DNA of 64,000 nt from Gammaproteobacteria bacterium (GTDB taxonomy: Bacteria; Pseudomonadota; Gammaproteobacteria; Pseudomonadales; Litorivicinaceae). Numbering within the stretch: position 1 is the first letter of the stretch; every line of letters starts with the position of its first letter. This document shows, piece after piece, positions 35,152-47,725 of this stretch. The stretch lies in NCBI GenBank assembly GCA_024640985.1, contig JAHEDY010000011.1, forward strand, positions 1 to 64,000. The letters run 5' to 3'. The notes beneath the pieces were generated by a model. The model was not told the origin of the DNA and ran no database searches. It saw only the letters and a list, made by a program, of their open reading frames with translations. Position numbers and translations under genes: made by a program.

Positions 35152-35721
35152 ATGAAACATTTGCTTTTAAGCCTTTTTCTCGCTGTACCAAGTTTGGCAT
35201 TTGGACATGCTCCAGAAGGAGCAGGTGGCGGATTTCTCACGGGTTTTTTACATCCTATTTTAGGATTTGATCATCTGATCGCAATGGTTGCCGTCGGTTT
35301 ATGGGGTGCTTTTCTCGGTGATCGTGCCTTATGGATTTTGCCCATCGTTTTTCCATCAATCATGGCTGTCGGTGCCGCGCTCGGAATTATGGGGCTCGGG
35401 ATTCCTTTAGTTGAATTTGTGATTGCTCTGTCGGGTGTTGTACTTGGGGCTTTGATTGCACTTCGATTCAAGGCGCCGCTCGCCATAGCGATGGTATTAG
35501 TTGGGATTTTCGCTTTGTTCCACGGCTATGCGCATGGGACAGAGATGCCAGGTCAAATCAGTGCGTTTACTTATGGTGCTGGATTTGTAATCGGAACTGG
35601 GTTGTTGCACCTCGCAGGCATTGCGATCGGTTTTGCGACGAGACTACCGCGTGGCGAACTCTTCGTTCGGGGCTGTGGTGGCGTGATTTCGGTGATTGGT
35701 TTGACTTACCTTGTTGGTTAA
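35152..35721 (+). CDS. HupE/UreJ-family protein (putative Ni/Co permease)
   Basis: FGHAPEGAGGGFLTGFLHPILGFDHLIAMVAVGLWGA: HupE/UreJ signature. ATG at 35152 after the signal region. Confidence 0.88.
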   Translation: MKHLLLSLFLAVPSLAFGHAPEGAGGGFLTGFLHPILGFDHLIAMVAVGLWGAFLGDRALWILPIVFPSIMAVGAALGIMGLGIPLVEFVIALSGVVLGALIALRFKAPLAIAMVLVGIFALFHGYAHGTEMPGQISAFTYGAGFVIGTGLLHLAGIAIGFATRLPRGELFVRGCGGVISVIGLTYLVG

Positions 35722-36310
35722 GTCACTCCTCGCATTTGCAATCAGCGCCCTGTCTCAGAAGACATGGGCGCACGCGCTCGGTACTGATCCGACGGTGATT
35801 GAGCGTATCGATGCAGGTTTGATGTTGCCATCTGAACTCAGTCTGGCTTGGGTGTTTTGGTTCGTGTTTGGATTGTGGATCGTCCAGAATCTGAAAAGTG
35901 CTCCTCTTTTTTTTATCGGTGCCCTTTCAGGCATCGTTGTTTCATCGCTTTTGAGTCCGATAGTGCTTGATGTCTCGTTACCTGCATTGTTACTTGGCTT
36001 GGCAGTCGCTGCTTGGATCTGTGTCGGCCGAGAAACTGACGCAAGATTGTCGGCGGTAGTGGTTTTTATCTTTAGTGCGCTATCGATGTCGATGGTGTTG
36101 TCAGTGCACGCTGATTTGGCAGATGATGGGTTGATTCGGTCTATCGCTGCGATTTCGATGCTGTTAAGCGCGAGCTTTTTTGGAGGCTTGTTTAAACAGA
36201 TAGCTCAATGGTTTCCAAAGCAAACGCCAATGGGGATTCGGATTTTATCAAGTTGGATGGTGGCATTGATCGCGATTCAACTTGCGATGCACGTGATGAT
36301 GACTCCATGA
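35711..36310 (+). CDS. Multi-TM membrane protein, possible diverged HupE-like partner
   Basis: 199 aa, several TM segments, N-terminal signal followed by AHALG, overlaps the HupE gene. TTG start as given in the track. Confidence 0.5.
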   Translation: MLVKSLLAFAISALSQKTWAHALGTDPTVIERIDAGLMLPSELSLAWVFWFVFGLWIVQNLKSAPLFFIGALSGIVVSSLLSPIVLDVSLPALLLGLAVAAWICVGRETDARLSAVVVFIFSALSMSMVLSVHADLADDGLIRSIAAISMLLSASFFGGLFKQIAQWFPKQTPMGIRILSSWMVALIAIQLAMHVMMTP

Positions 36311-38346
36311 CCCACGACCAGTCTCACCCGTTTCAGGTTGTTTCAGACTATGAGCCGGCTGGCGATCAGCCGACAGCAATTCAAACCCTGATCGAGGGGG
36401 TGCAGGCTGGATTAGCGCATCAAACCCTTTTGGGGGTGACGGGTTCCGGGAAAACCTTCACCGTCGCTAAAGTGATCGAGGCGATCAAACGTCCAACCAT
36501 CGTCATGGCCCACAACAAAACCTTGGCAGCTCAGTTATACGGAGAGTTTAAAGAATTCTTTCCAAATAACTCGGTCGAATACTTTGTCTCTTATTACGAC
36601 TACTACCAACCAGAAGCGTATGTTCCATCCAGTGATACCTTTATCGAGAAAGATGCCTCGATTAATGATCACATCGAGCAAATGCGCTTGTCGGCGACGA
36701 AGGCACTACTCGAACGTGATGACGTCATTATTGTGGCAACGGTGTCGTCGATTTATGGTCTAGGGGATCCTGAGGCCTACCATGAAATGGTGCTTCATCT
36801 GACTCGGGGAATGACGATCGATCAACGCCAAATTTTAAGACGTCTCGCAGAACTTCAGTATAAACGGAATGATATGGATTTCGGTCGAGGCAGTTATCGA
36901 GTTCGTGGTGATGTCATTGATATCTTTCCCGCTGAATCGGATCGCGAGGGCGTGCGTGTCGAGCTGTTTGATGATGAAATCGAGCAACTCTCCTATTTTG
37001 ATCCCTTGACCGGCGAGGTGCTTCGCAAGGTTCCTCGTTTGACGATCTATCCCAAGACTCATTACGTCACCAGTAAAGACCGATTGGTGAATACCCTTGA
37101 CGACATTAAAGACGAACTGAAAATGCGATTGGCGCAATTCCGAGAGCAAGGAAAGTTACTTGAGGCACAACGCCTAGAGCAACGCACGAAATTCGATTTA
37201 GAGATGATTGCTGAGCTTGGATATTGTCAGGGGATTGAGAATTACTCACGGTATTTATCAGGTCGTCCGTCCGGAGAAGCTCCACCGACCCTGTTTGATT
37301 ATCTTCCGCCTGATGCTTTGTTGGTGATCGATGAATCTCATGTCACGGTTCCCCAAATTGGTGGCATGTATCGTGGTGATCGGTCGCGAAAAGAAACCTT
37401 GGTGGAATATGGCTTTCGTTTGCCGTCGGCGTTAGATAACCGGCCACTGAAGTTTGAAGAATGGGAATCACTGGCTCCACAGATGGTCTTCGTCTCAGCC
37501 ACCCCTGGCGTGTACGAAAAAGAGCATCAGGCACAAGTTGCTGAGCAGCTTGTTCGACCGACCGGTTTGGTTGATCCAACCATAGAGATTCGACCTGCAG
37601 GTTCTCAGGTCGATGATTGTTTAAGCGAAATCCATGCTGTAGTCGCTAAAAATGAACGTGTTCTCATTACCGTATTGACGAAGCGGATGGCTGAGGATCT
37701 CACCGATTATTTGATGGATCACGGAGTGCGTGTGCGTTATCTGCACTCCGATATTGATACTGTTGAGCGAGTGGAGATCATTCGTGATCTCAGGAAAGGT
37801 GAATTCGATGTGTTGGTTGGAATCAACCTGTTACGCGAAGGCTTGGATATGCCTGAGGTGTCCTTAGTGGCTATTATGGATGCCGATAAAGAGGGGTTCC
37901 TTCGGTCGGATCGATCGCTGATCCAGACCATCGGTCGTGCGGCGCGGAATGTGAATGGTCGAGCGATTTTGTACGCCGATCGAATCACCGATTCGATGCG
38001 ACGCGCAATGGATGAAACAGACCGCCGGCGGAACAAGCAAATTGCCTTCAATGAAGACAATGGGATTACGCCAACCACGATTAAAAAACGCATCGATGAT
38101 GTGATGGAAGGTGCGCATCGAGAAACACCAGGATCGCGCGGGAGAAAAGCTAAAGACAAGGCTGCCAAATCCACTTCAGAGACCTTGATGCCAAAGAATC
38201 CACAGACACTCACACCGCAGCAGTTAGCGAAAGAAATCACACGACTTGAAGATGAAATGTTTCAGGCGGCAAAATCACTCGAGTTTGAGCGCGCAGCTGC
38301 CATTCGTGATGCTGTGGCAGAGCTACAGTCATTAGCGTTTAAATAA
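36307..38346 (+). CDS. uvrB: Excinuclease ABC subunit UvrB
   Basis: [43 protein letters not shown]-terminal UVR domain. ATG at 36307 ([22 protein letters not shown]). Confidence 0.98.
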   Translation: MTHDQSHPFQVVSDYEPAGDQPTAIQTLIEGVQAGLAHQTLLGVTGSGKTFTVAKVIEAIKRPTIVMAHNKTLAAQLYGEFKEFFPNNSVEYFVSYYDYYQPEAYVPSSDTFIEKDASINDHIEQMRLSATKALLERDDVIIVATVSSIYGLGDPEAYHEMVLHLTRGMTIDQRQILRRLAELQYKRNDMDFGRGSYRVRGDVIDIFPAESDREGVRVELFDDEIEQLSYFDPLTGEVLRKVPRLTIYPKTHYVTSKDRLVNTLDDIKDELKMRLAQFREQGKLLEAQRLEQRTKFDLEMIAELGYCQGIENYSRYLSGRPSGEAPPTLFDYLPPDALLVIDESHVTVPQIGGMYRGDRSRKETLVEYGFRLPSALDNRPLKFEEWESLAPQMVFVSATPGVYEKEHQAQVAEQLVRPTGLVDPTIEIRPAGSQVDDCLSEIHAVVAKNERVLITVLTKRMAEDLTDYLMDHGVRVRYLHSDIDTVERVEIIRDLRKGEFDVLVGINLLREGLDMPEVSLVAIMDADKEGFLRSDRSLIQTIGRAARNVNGRAILYADRITDSMRRAMDETDRRRNKQIAFNEDNGITPTTIKKRIDDVMEGAHRETPGSRGRKAKDKAAKSTSETLMPKNPQTLTPQQLAKEITRLEDEMFQAAKSLEFERAAAIRDAVAELQSLAFK

Positions 38347-38358
38347 TTAAGGAACATC

Positions 38359-39267
38359 ATGCCAATTCGGTTTGCACCAGCGATTATGAGTTTATTTGGG
38401 CTTGCGCTGGCGTGGCGCGCGCTGTCTGATCTCGGTGGATGGGAGAGCGGTATTGGTCGGATGATCTCGATCGCCATGCTTTTGCTGGGCCTTGTGACTT
38501 TTGGCTCCATTGTTCTGCATCAGCTTCATAAAGGGGCGCTGAAAGAGACCATCGAAAATCCGCAATTGCGCGTGTTACCTGCCTGTTTAACGGTCGGGTT
38601 GATGCTTTTGAGCGCGCTGTTAAATCCACATATGCCCGAGGTCGCTGGCGTCTTGATTTGGGTAGCTGCGGTGTCGCATTTTGCTTACCTGGCTTGGTTG
38701 ATCAACGGTTGGTTTCGGGGTGGGATCGCCCTTGAGATGATCTCTCCGGTTTGGTTCATTCCTGTTGTGGGAAATATCGTCGTTCCAGTTGGCGCGATGG
38801 CGACCGGTCAGGTGATGTTGGCCTGGTTCGGATTCTCGATTGGTATTGTCATGTGGTTGATGCTTCTACCCATTGTATTTTTCCGTTTGATTCATGGAAA
38901 GCCCATGCCAGAAGAGCTTGAGAGCACGCAAATGGTTTTGGTTGCACCGCCGGCGATTGGCTCAGTGTCATGGTCGTTGTTGGCGGGTGATCAAAGCGTG
39001 GTTCCTGGTGCAGTGATGTTATCCGTTGCTTTCTTTTTACTGTTGACACTCATGCCGATGCTGCTGAGAGTCATCTCGAGGCCCTTTGTTCCTGCAAATT
39101 GGGCCTTTGGGTTTCCGATGGCCGCATTGAGTACAGGACTTGCGACCTACAGTATCTTGCTCGAACGCGATATTCTGATGGGTGCAGGGTTGGTGATTTT
39201 GTTGTTGGTTTCAGCATTGATCGTTTGGGCGCTGATTGGGTCAGCTCGAGTTTTATTGAAGAGTTAA
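38359..39267 (+). CDS. SLAC1/TehA-type anion channel/tellurite-resistance family membrane protein
   Basis: About 10 TM segments; RFAPAIMSLFGLALAWRAL...SPVWFIPVVGNIVVPVGA typical of the TDT/SLAC1 family. Confidence 0.8.
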   Translation: MPIRFAPAIMSLFGLALAWRALSDLGGWESGIGRMISIAMLLLGLVTFGSIVLHQLHKGALKETIENPQLRVLPACLTVGLMLLSALLNPHMPEVAGVLIWVAAVSHFAYLAWLINGWFRGGIALEMISPVWFIPVVGNIVVPVGAMATGQVMLAWFGFSIGIVMWLMLLPIVFFRLIHGKPMPEELESTQMVLVAPPAIGSVSWSLLAGDQSVVPGAVMLSVAFFLLLTLMPMLLRVISRPFVPANWAFGFPMAALSTGLATYSILLERDILMGAGLVILLLVSALIVWALIGSARVLLKS

Positions 39268-39270
39268 TGT

Positions 39271-40278
39271 ATGCGTGTGTTAGTGACCGGCTCGGCCGGA
39301 TTTATCGGCTCGACAGTCAGTCATCGTCTTCTTGACCGAGGCGATGAAGTCGTCGGATTGGATAATTACAACGACTATTACGATGTCTCATTGAAAGAAG
39401 CGCGCGGGCAAAGGCTCTTAGAGCGTGATGGGTACACCGAGGTTCGCGCGAGCGTTGAGGACCGGGAAGCGCTGGAGGCGCTCTTTAAGACGCATCAAAT
39501 CGATCGAGTGGTGCATTTGGCGGCACAAGCTGGTGTGCGTTATTCCCTCGAGAATCCGCACGCCTATGTCGATGCGAATCTTGTGGGCTTCATGAACATT
39601 CTCGAGTGCTGTCGGCATCATCAGGTGGATCATTTGGTTTATGCGTCTTCGAGCTCAGTGTATGGGGCCAATGAGTCGCTGCCATTTCGCGTTGAGGACT
39701 CGGTCGACCATCCGGTGAGTTTGTATGCAGCGAGTAAGAAAGCAAACGAGTTGATGGCCCATACTTACAGTCACTTGTTTGGCCTACCGACCACGGGCTT
39801 ACGTTTCTTTACGGTCTATGGGCCATGGGGCCGGCCTGATATGGCCCTGTTTAAATTTACGCGTGCGATTTTGACTGGTGGGACGGTGCAGTTATTCAAC
39901 GGGGGGCATCACAAGCGGGATTTCACGTTCATTTCAGATATTGTGGATGGTGTGATCGGAACGCTTGACCAAATCGCGACCCCAGATCCTACTTATGATC
40001 CATTGACGCCCAATCCAGGAACATCGAATGTTCCTTGGCGGGTCTATAACATCGGATCTGATCGCCCGATTGATTTGGTTCGATATTTGGAGCTGATTGA
40101 GCAGGCCTGTGGTCAAAAAGCCCATGTGGAATCGCTACCGATGCAACCTGGTGATGTGATTGCAACCCATGCTGATGTGTCGGCATTGAAGGCCGCGATT
40201 GGGTATGCGCCGCGAGTTAGAGTAGAGGAGGGAATCCCTCAGTTTGTTGAGTGGTTCCGTCATTACTACAAGCTCTAG
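39271..40278 (+). CDS. NAD-dependent epimerase (UDP-glucuronate 4-epimerase-like)
   Basis: VTGSAGFIGSTVSHRLLDRGDEVVGLDNYNDYYDVSLKEAR; YAASKKANE catalytic motif. Confidence 0.88.
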   Translation: MRVLVTGSAGFIGSTVSHRLLDRGDEVVGLDNYNDYYDVSLKEARGQRLLERDGYTEVRASVEDREALEALFKTHQIDRVVHLAAQAGVRYSLENPHAYVDANLVGFMNILECCRHHQVDHLVYASSSSVYGANESLPFRVEDSVDHPVSLYAASKKANELMAHTYSHLFGLPTTGLRFFTVYGPWGRPDMALFKFTRAILTGGTVQLFNGGHHKRDFTFISDIVDGVIGTLDQIATPDPTYDPLTPNPGTSNVPWRVYNIGSDRPIDLVRYLELIEQACGQKAHVESLPMQPGDVIATHADVSALKAAIGYAPRVRVEEGIPQFVEWFRHYYKL

Positions 40279-40326
40279 GTCACCACTTTACTTCGACAAT
40301 GAAGGCTGTATACTTCGCCGCTCTTC

Positions 40327-40403
40327 AGGCGCGTAGCTCAGTTGGTTAGAGCGCCACCTTGACATGGTGGAGGTCGTTGGTTCGATTCCAATCGCGCCTA
40401 CCA
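40327..40403 (+). tRNA. tRNA-Val (anticodon GAC)
   Basis: AGGCGCGTAGCTCAGTTGGTTAGAGCGCCACCTTGACATGGTGGAGGTCGTTGGTTCGATTCCAATCGCGCCTACCA; loop TTGACAT; CCA encoded. Upstream -10-like TATACT. Confidence 0.95.
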
Positions 40404-40421
40404 AATACAACCATATTGGAA

Positions 40422-40438
40422 GGCCCTTGGTACGGGTC
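40422..40438 (+). promoter_or_regulatory. Candidate thrS translational operator: tRNA-Thr(GGU) anticodon-arm mimic
   Basis: GGCCC-TTGGTAC-GGGTC: 5-bp stem (one G-U) with a 7-nt loop carrying U at loop position 2 (U33-like), GGU at positions 3-5 and A at position 6. Ends 18 nt before the thrS ATG. Confidence 0.6.
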
Positions 40439-40456
40439 GCCAGATTGGAGTTGGAA

Positions 40457-42397
40457 ATGCCGGTAATTACCCTTCCTGATGGATCCAAGCGCGAGTTTGA
40501 CGGTCCTGTTTCTTTAATGGATGTTGCGCAATCGATTGGGCCTGGATTGGCCAAGGCGACAATCTGTGGGCGAGTCGATGGTGAGCTTAAAGACGCCTCT
40601 GACATCATCAATCGCGATGCGAATATCTCCCTCATCACCGCGAAAGACCCTGAAGGTTTGGAAGTGATTCGTCACTCCTTTGCACACTTAGTCGGTCACG
40701 CAGGTAAGCAGCTGTTCCCTGGGATTAAAATGGCCATTGGGCCCGTGATTGAGCATGGTTTCTATTACGATGTCGATTACGAGCGTCAGCTGACACCTGA
40801 AGATCTCGAGGCGCTCGAGAAACGGATTCAGGAGCTGGTGAAAACAGACTACCCAGTGGTCAAGCAGTGGGCTTCTCGTGATGAGGCCATCGCCGAATTC
40901 ACCGCGCGTGATGAACCTTACAAACTTGAGATTATTCATCACGACATTCCTGATGATGGGCACCCTGTTGGGCTTTATCACCACGAAGAGTACATGGATA
41001 TGTGTCGTGGTCCGCACGTCCCGAATACGCGTTTCCTGAGACACTTTAAACTGACGAACGTGACGGGCGCTTATTGGCGGGGTAACGTCAAGAACAAGCA
41101 ACTTCAGCGTATTTACGGGATCGCATTTACATCAAAGCAAGATCTTGAAGCGCATATGAGGTTTTTGGAAGAAGCGGCCAAACGCGACCATCGAAATCTC
41201 GCGAAGACGCTTGATTTGTTCCATTTGCAAGAAGAAGCACCAGGCATGGTCTTCTGGCACCCCAATGGGTGGACAATCTATCGCGTGTTGGAAGACTACA
41301 TCCGCGATCGACTTGAGCATTCTGGGTATCAAGAAATTCGAACTCCGCAACTGGTCGATCAGCGTTTGTGGGAAGCCTCAGGGCATTGGGACAAATATCA
41401 GGAAAATATGTTCGTGACCTCGAGCGAGCATCGCGATTATGCGGTCAAGCCGATGAATTGCCCGTGTCACGTGCAGATCTACAACAAAAAAATCACCTCC
41501 TATCGAGAGTTGCCGATTCGACTTGCTGAATTTGGTTCTTGTCATCGCAATGAACCGTCGGGTTCGTTACATGGATTGATGCGAGTCCGTAACTTTGTTC
41601 AAGATGACGCGCATATTTTCTGTACTGAAGAACAAATCACCCAAGAAGTGAAGACCTTTAATCAGTTGTTAACTGAGGTCTATTACGATATGGGTTTTGA
41701 TGACATGATCGTTCGCATCTCAACCCGCCCAGACAAGCGTGTGGGTGACGATGCCACCTGGGATAAGGCGGAAAGCGCATTATCCAATGCCTTGGATGAA
41801 CTCGGCGTTGCCTGGGAAGAGCTGCCTGGTGAGGGAGCATTTTACGGTCCGAAAATTGAATATTCTCTGAAAGATTGCTTGGGTCGGGTTTGGCAATGTG
41901 GCACGATGCAGGTCGATTTTTCGATGCCAGGCCGTCTAGGCGCTGAATATGTCGCAGAAGATGGGTCGAAACACATTCCCGTCATGTTACATCGGGCAAT
42001 TCTTGGAAGTTTGGAGCGTTTTGTTGGCATCTTGCTCGAAAATACCGCAGGTTTGTTGCCGCCATGGCTGTCTCCAACGCAAGCAGTCGTGATGACAATC
42101 ACTGATTCGCAGCATGAATATGCGAAAAAAGTGGAAAAAATGCTTGTCGCTCAAGGTCTTCGTGTGAAATCCGATTTGCGCAATGAGAAGATCGGCTATA
42201 AAATCCGCCACCACACTTTACAACGGGTCCCGTATTTGCTCGTGATCGGTGATAAAGAAGTGGAAAACCAGCAGGTGGCTGTGCGGACCCGTTCCGGAGA
42301 AGATTTAGGTGCAATGAGCGTAGAAGCCTTTGCTGACAAGCTTCATCAGGATATTGGGTTGCGTGGCCGTTTCGGTATTGAGTCGGAGACAGAGTAA
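40457..42397 (+). CDS. thrS: Threonyl-tRNA synthetase
   Basis: [28 protein letters not shown] (TGS), [20 protein letters not shown] class II motifs. The track start at 40364 lies inside tRNA-Val; ATG at 40457 preferred. Confidence 0.98.
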   Translation: MPVITLPDGSKREFDGPVSLMDVAQSIGPGLAKATICGRVDGELKDASDIINRDANISLITAKDPEGLEVIRHSFAHLVGHAGKQLFPGIKMAIGPVIEHGFYYDVDYERQLTPEDLEALEKRIQELVKTDYPVVKQWASRDEAIAEFTARDEPYKLEIIHHDIPDDGHPVGLYHHEEYMDMCRGPHVPNTRFLRHFKLTNVTGAYWRGNVKNKQLQRIYGIAFTSKQDLEAHMRFLEEAAKRDHRNLAKTLDLFHLQEEAPGMVFWHPNGWTIYRVLEDYIRDRLEHSGYQEIRTPQLVDQRLWEASGHWDKYQENMFVTSSEHRDYAVKPMNCPCHVQIYNKKITSYRELPIRLAEFGSCHRNEPSGSLHGLMRVRNFVQDDAHIFCTEEQITQEVKTFNQLLTEVYYDMGFDDMIVRISTRPDKRVGDDATWDKAESALSNALDELGVAWEELPGEGAFYGPKIEYSLKDCLGRVWQCGTMQVDFSMPGRLGAEYVAEDGSKHIPVMLHRAILGSLERFVGILLENTAGLLPPWLSPTQAVVMTITDSQHEYAKKVEKMLVAQGLRVKSDLRNEKIGYKIRHHTLQRVPYLLVIGDKEVENQQVAVRTRSGEDLGAMSVEAFADKLHQDIGLRGRFGIESETE

Positions 42398-42939
42398 TCA
42401 GAAGAGCACAACCCAAAGGTGCGCCGGGTGAAAAGCGCACACTGATCAATGAAGAAATTCGAGCGCCGCAGGTGCGTTTGATCGGACCAACAGGTGAACA
42501 AATCGGTGTTGTTAACACGAATGATGCACTGGTTGCCGCTCGTGAGAATGATCTTGATCTTGTGTTGATTGCGGAGTCCTCGGATCCTCCAGTTGCGAAA
42601 ATCATGGATTTTGGCAAACGGTTGTACGAAGAGAAGAAAGCAAAGGCGGCTGCGAAGAAAAAGCAGCACCAACTGCAGGTTAAAGAAATTAAGTTTCGTC
42701 CGGGTACGGACATTGGAGACTACCAGGTCAAACTGCGCAACCTGGTGCGTTTCCTAGAGGACGGCGATAAGGCCAAGGTAACCATTCGGTTCCGCGGTCG
42801 CGAAATGGCCCACCAAGAACTTGGCATGCAAATGCTCGAGCGCTTGGAAAAGGACCTCGAAGAGCATGGAGTTGTTGAAGCGCGCCCTAAATTAGAGGGC
42901 CGTCAAATGATCATGGTCATCGCGCCGAAGAAAAAGTGA
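42397..42939 (+). CDS. infC: Translation initiation factor IF-3 (apparent ATC start)
   Basis: In-frame extension upstream of the track start: (ATC)[38 protein letters not shown]... matches the IF-3 N-terminus; no ATG/GTG/TTG between the thrS stop and the conserved [13 protein letters not shown]. Confidence 0.9.
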   Translation: MRRAQPKGAPGEKRTLINEEIRAPQVRLIGPTGEQIGVVNTNDALVAARENDLDLVLIAESSDPPVAKIMDFGKRLYEEKKAKAAAKKKQHQLQVKEIKFRPGTDIGDYQVKLRNLVRFLEDGDKAKVTIRFRGREMAHQELGMQMLERLEKDLEEHGVVEARPKLEGRQMIMVIAPKKK

Positions 42940-42973
42940 GAGCAATAGCTCTAATGCGGAGTGAAAAGGAAAT

Positions 42974-43171
42974 ATGCCAAAACTCAAAACTAACTCAGGC
43001 GCTTTAAAGCGCTTTAAGCGGACTGCCAAGGGCTTTAAGCACAAACAGTCTTTCCGTAGCCACATTTTGACCAAGAAAAGCACCAAGCGTAAGCGTCATT
43101 TACGCGGGACGTTGATGGTAGCAGCTTCAGATATCAAGCTGATTCATCGCATGCTTCCTGGTTCACGGTAA
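42974..43171 (+). CDS. rpmI: 50S ribosomal protein L35
   Basis: [45 protein letters not shown]. Confidence 0.98.
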   Translation: MPKLKTNSGALKRFKRTAKGFKHKQSFRSHILTKKSTKRKRHLRGTLMVAASDIKLIHRMLPGSR

Positions 43172-43183
43172 AAGGAGAGACCC

Positions 43184-43552
43184 ATGCCAAGAGTCAAACG
43201 CGGTGTAACCGCACGTGCTAGTCACAAAAAAATTCTGAAGCAAGCGAAAGGATACTACGGTGCCCGCTCTCGTGTGTTTCGTGTTGCTAAACAGGCTGTT
43301 ATCAAAGCAGGCCAGTATGCGTATCGTGACCGTCGCCAAAGAAAGCGTCAGTTCCGTGCACTCTGGATCGCTCGTATCAATGCTGGTGCGCGCGAGTGTG
43401 GTTTGAGCTACAGTCGGTTCATTGATGGTCTGAAAAAGGCCAATATTGAAATGGATCGCCGTGTACTCGCAGATCTTGCGATGAACGAGAAGATTGCCTT
43501 TGCTGCACTCGCAGAGCAAGCAAAGCAAGCGCTCGGGCAGGCGAACGCTTAA
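43184..43552 (+). CDS. rplT: 50S ribosomal protein L20
   Basis: [58 protein letters not shown]. Confidence 0.99.
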   Translation: MPRVKRGVTARASHKKILKQAKGYYGARSRVFRVAKQAVIKAGQYAYRDRRQRKRQFRALWIARINAGARECGLSYSRFIDGLKKANIEMDRRVLADLAMNEKIAFAALAEQAKQALGQANA

Positions 43553-43558
43553 TTTCAA

Positions 43559-44651
<1,093 letters not shown>

Positions 44652-44653
44652 TC

Positions 44654-47023
44654 ATGAAAGCAAGTATCTCTTGGCTGAAAAGCCTATGCCCAACCGACTT
44701 ATCAATCGATGACATTGTTCGTCGTTTGACCATGGCCGGTCTTGAAGTGGATGGTGTCGAACCTGCTGCCAAGCCGTGGACCCATGTGGTGGTTGGTGAA
44801 GTGTTATCAGTAACACAGCATCCTGATGCCGACAAATTAAACGTCTGTGAGGTCACAGACGGTGAGTCGACCTATCAGGTGGTGTGCGGCGCGGCGAATG
44901 TCCGTGTTGGTCTGAAAGTTCCTTTTGCACGAGTCGGCGCGGTGATCGGAGACGACTTCAGGATTCAACAAGCGAAATTACGTGGTGTTGATTCGCATGG
45001 CATGCTTTGTGGAGCCGATGAACTTGGGCTGTCTGATGAGCGGGATGGTCTGATGGAATTGCCTGATCATTTTGTGGCCGGATCGGATTTTGCTGACCTA
45101 CTGTCGCTTCCCGATCATGTGGTCGAGGTGGATTTGACCCCGAACCGTGGAGATTGTTTATCCATCACAGGCCTCGCGCGGGAACTTGGTGTGTTGAGTC
45201 AGACGGCTGTTCGATACGTGGATTGTGAGGCGATAGATCCTGAATCGGATGAGACCCATGACGTGCATTTATCGGCTCCTGAAGGTTGTCCCTGTTATGT
45301 CGGTCGTGTCATTGAACATGTCGATGTGACCAAGCCCACCCCGATGTGGATGGTCGAGCGGCTCCGTCGCAGTGGTATTCGATCGATCGATGCCATTGTC
45401 GATATTACGAATTATGTGATGCTCGAGCTGGGTCAACCGATGCATGCGTTTGATCGCGATCAACTGGTGGGTGAAATCGACGTACGGATGGCGCATCCAG
45501 GCGAACAGTTAGTGTTGCTGGATGGTAAGACGCTGACACTAAGTGAAGACGTCTTGGTGATTGCCGATCAGGAAAAAGCATTGGCACTCGCTGGGATTAT
45601 GGGCGGAGAACATTCCGGTATTTCTGAACGAACCACCACGGTCTTTTTAGAAAGCGCATATTTCGATCCCATTACGATCGCGGGTAAAGCTCGTCGTTAT
45701 GGCTTGCATACGGATGCGTCGGCGCGCTTTGAGCGCGGGGTGGATTGGCAGTTGGCTGAGCGCGCCTGTCAACGCGCAACGGCTTTGATGCTCGACATCT
45801 GCGGTGGGGTGCCAGGCCCTGTGATGATTACGGATAACGAACGAGCATTACCGCAATTGCAGGTCGTGACACTGACCCATGCACGGATCAAACAACAATT
45901 GAAGATCGAGTTGGCGTCGGAGACGATTCAGCAGATGTTGCAAGCACTCGGCTTTGACGTTGATGTGATCAGCGACGGATTTCAATGTGTAGCGCCGAGC
46001 TGGCGGTTTGATATCGCCATTGAGCAAGATCTGATTGAAGAGATCGCGCGAATCTATGGCTACAACAATCTACCAACTTCATTACCGGCACAAGCATTGA
46101 CCATGGCTGCTGTACCCGAGGCAGAGACACCGCTCATGCGCCTGAAGCACTATTTAGTTGATCAGGATGTTCAGGAGGCGGTGACCTACTCATTTGTCGA
46201 TCCGGAAATGCAGGCACTCTTGGGTGATGGTGTGCAGGGTGTGCGGTTGGCTAACCCGATTGCGTCGAATCTCGCAGAGATGCGTCGTTCGCTCATGCCA
46301 GGGCTCGTTGAAGCGGTTCGACACAATGTCAATCGACAGGCAGCGCGTGTCCGGATCTTCGAAACAGGACAATGTTTTGTGTCCTCAGGTGATCGACTGG
46401 ATCAATCAGAACGGCTCGGGATCGCCCTTTACGGTCAGCAAGCACCATTGCATTTCAGTGGTGATCGCTTAGTCGATTTTTTTGACTTGAAAGGCGTGAT
46501 TGACGGCCTGGGGATGATTAATGGCGGCGGTAGACTGAGTTGGTCGTCGGGTGAACATCCTGCCCTTGCTCCGGGCCAGACGGCATGCGTGAGCCTTAAT
46601 GGTCAGAGTATTGGTATGGTCGGTCGGCTGCATCCGAGGCTTGCTCGAGAACTGGATTTACCCAAGCCGTTATTTTTAGCTGATTTGAGTCTATCCCCAC
46701 TCCTTAGCGGACAAGTTACTGCTTTTAAAGCAATTTCGCGTTATCCTAGAGTGCTTCGTGATTTGGCTGTTTTGGTTAACGACAGTGTCGCGTGGCAACA
46801 GATCGTTGATGCAGTTGAGAGTCTTGGTGATTCGCGCATTCAATCTGTTGAGTTATTTGATGTGTATCGCGGAACTGGTGTTCCAGAGGGATGTCAGAGC
46901 TTAGCGCTCTCGCTCAGTTTGCAGGATCCAGAAAAGACGCTGGATGATGTCGCGATTCAAGAGTTGGTTGATCAGGTCGTTCGCACACTTGGCGAGCAGA
47001 CTGGCGCAGAGTTACGAGGATAA
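44654..47023 (+). CDS. pheT: Phenylalanyl-tRNA synthetase beta subunit
   Basis: [57 protein letters not shown]. Confidence 0.98.
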   Translation: MKASISWLKSLCPTDLSIDDIVRRLTMAGLEVDGVEPAAKPWTHVVVGEVLSVTQHPDADKLNVCEVTDGESTYQVVCGAANVRVGLKVPFARVGAVIGDDFRIQQAKLRGVDSHGMLCGADELGLSDERDGLMELPDHFVAGSDFADLLSLPDHVVEVDLTPNRGDCLSITGLARELGVLSQTAVRYVDCEAIDPESDETHDVHLSAPEGCPCYVGRVIEHVDVTKPTPMWMVERLRRSGIRSIDAIVDITNYVMLELGQPMHAFDRDQLVGEIDVRMAHPGEQLVLLDGKTLTLSEDVLVIADQEKALALAGIMGGEHSGISERTTTVFLESAYFDPITIAGKARRYGLHTDASARFERGVDWQLAERACQRATALMLDICGGVPGPVMITDNERALPQLQVVTLTHARIKQQLKIELASETIQQMLQALGFDVDVISDGFQCVAPSWRFDIAIEQDLIEEIARIYGYNNLPTSLPAQALTMAAVPEAETPLMRLKHYLVDQDVQEAVTYSFVDPEMQALLGDGVQGVRLANPIASNLAEMRRSLMPGLVEAVRHNVNRQAARVRIFETGQCFVSSGDRLDQSERLGIALYGQQAPLHFSGDRLVDFFDLKGVIDGLGMINGGGRLSWSSGEHPALAPGQTACVSLNGQSIGMVGRLHPRLARELDLPKPLFLADLSLSPLLSGQVTAFKAISRYPRVLRDLAVLVNDSVAWQQIVDAVESLGDSRIQSVELFDVYRGTGVPEGCQSLALSLSLQDPEKTLDDVAIQELVDQVVRTLGEQTGAELRG

Positions 47024-47028
47024 ACACA

Positions 47029-47334
47029 GTGGCAGCCTTAACAAAAGCGGATTTGTCTGAGCATTTGAATGATGTGGTTGGGCTGAATAAGCGCGAAGCC
47101 AAAGAGATGGTCGAAATCCTGTTTGATGAATTGAGTGACTCGCTGATTGCTGGGGATCCTGTGCGTTTGTCTGGCTTTGGAAATTTTGAACTTCGCGACA
47201 AGAATGAACGTCCTGGCCGAAATCCAAAGACCGGAGAAGAAGTTCCAGTGAGTGCGCGCCGTGTCGTCACCTTCCGTGCTGGTCAGAAGCTTCGTGCTCA
47301 AGTCGAGATCTATCATCCATTGGATGACGAGTGA
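47029..47334 (+). CDS. ihfA: Integration host factor subunit alpha
   Basis: [26 protein letters not shown]...[42 protein letters not shown]; downstream of pheT. GTG start. Confidence 0.97.
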   Translation: MAALTKADLSEHLNDVVGLNKREAKEMVEILFDELSDSLIAGDPVRLSGFGNFELRDKNERPGRNPKTGEEVPVSARRVVTFRAGQKLRAQVEIYHPLDDE

Positions 47335-47702
47335 GTATTGTGGATCTCTTCGACGATGATCTCCCCCAGATCCCGGATCGGGTGTATTTCACGATCGGAG
47401 AAGCCAGTCGATTGTGCGGAGTCAAACCGCACGTTTTAAGATATTGGGAACAGGAGTTTGAGCAGCTCAAACCCGATAAGCGCCGAGGCAATCGACGCTA
47501 CTATCGTTATCAAGATCTCATCATGATTCGTCGTATCCGTGCGCTGGTGCATCAGCAAGGGTTTACCTTGTCAGGGGCTAAGCATCGCATTGCTGAAGAA
47601 GATGAGGCTCGCGTCGAAGCCACTCAAGATGACTCGAAAGGGATGGCTCTTCGTGAAGTGATCCGCGAGCTGGAACAGGTTCGCCGGTTGCTGTCTGACT
47701 GA
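47331..47702 (+). CDS. MerR-family transcriptional regulator
   Basis: [61 protein letters not shown]. Confidence 0.93.
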   Translation: MSIVDLFDDDLPQIPDRVYFTIGEASRLCGVKPHVLRYWEQEFEQLKPDKRRGNRRYYRYQDLIMIRRIRALVHQQGFTLSGAKHRIAEEDEARVEATQDDSKGMALREVIRELEQVRRLLSD

Positions 47703-47725
47703 GACGCTGTATACTCTGCCGCTCT

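Noticed and set aside
36200-36310. Possible LexA box upstream of uvrB
   Set aside because: No CTG-N10-CAG palindrome comparable to the lexA site was visible near the uvrB start.
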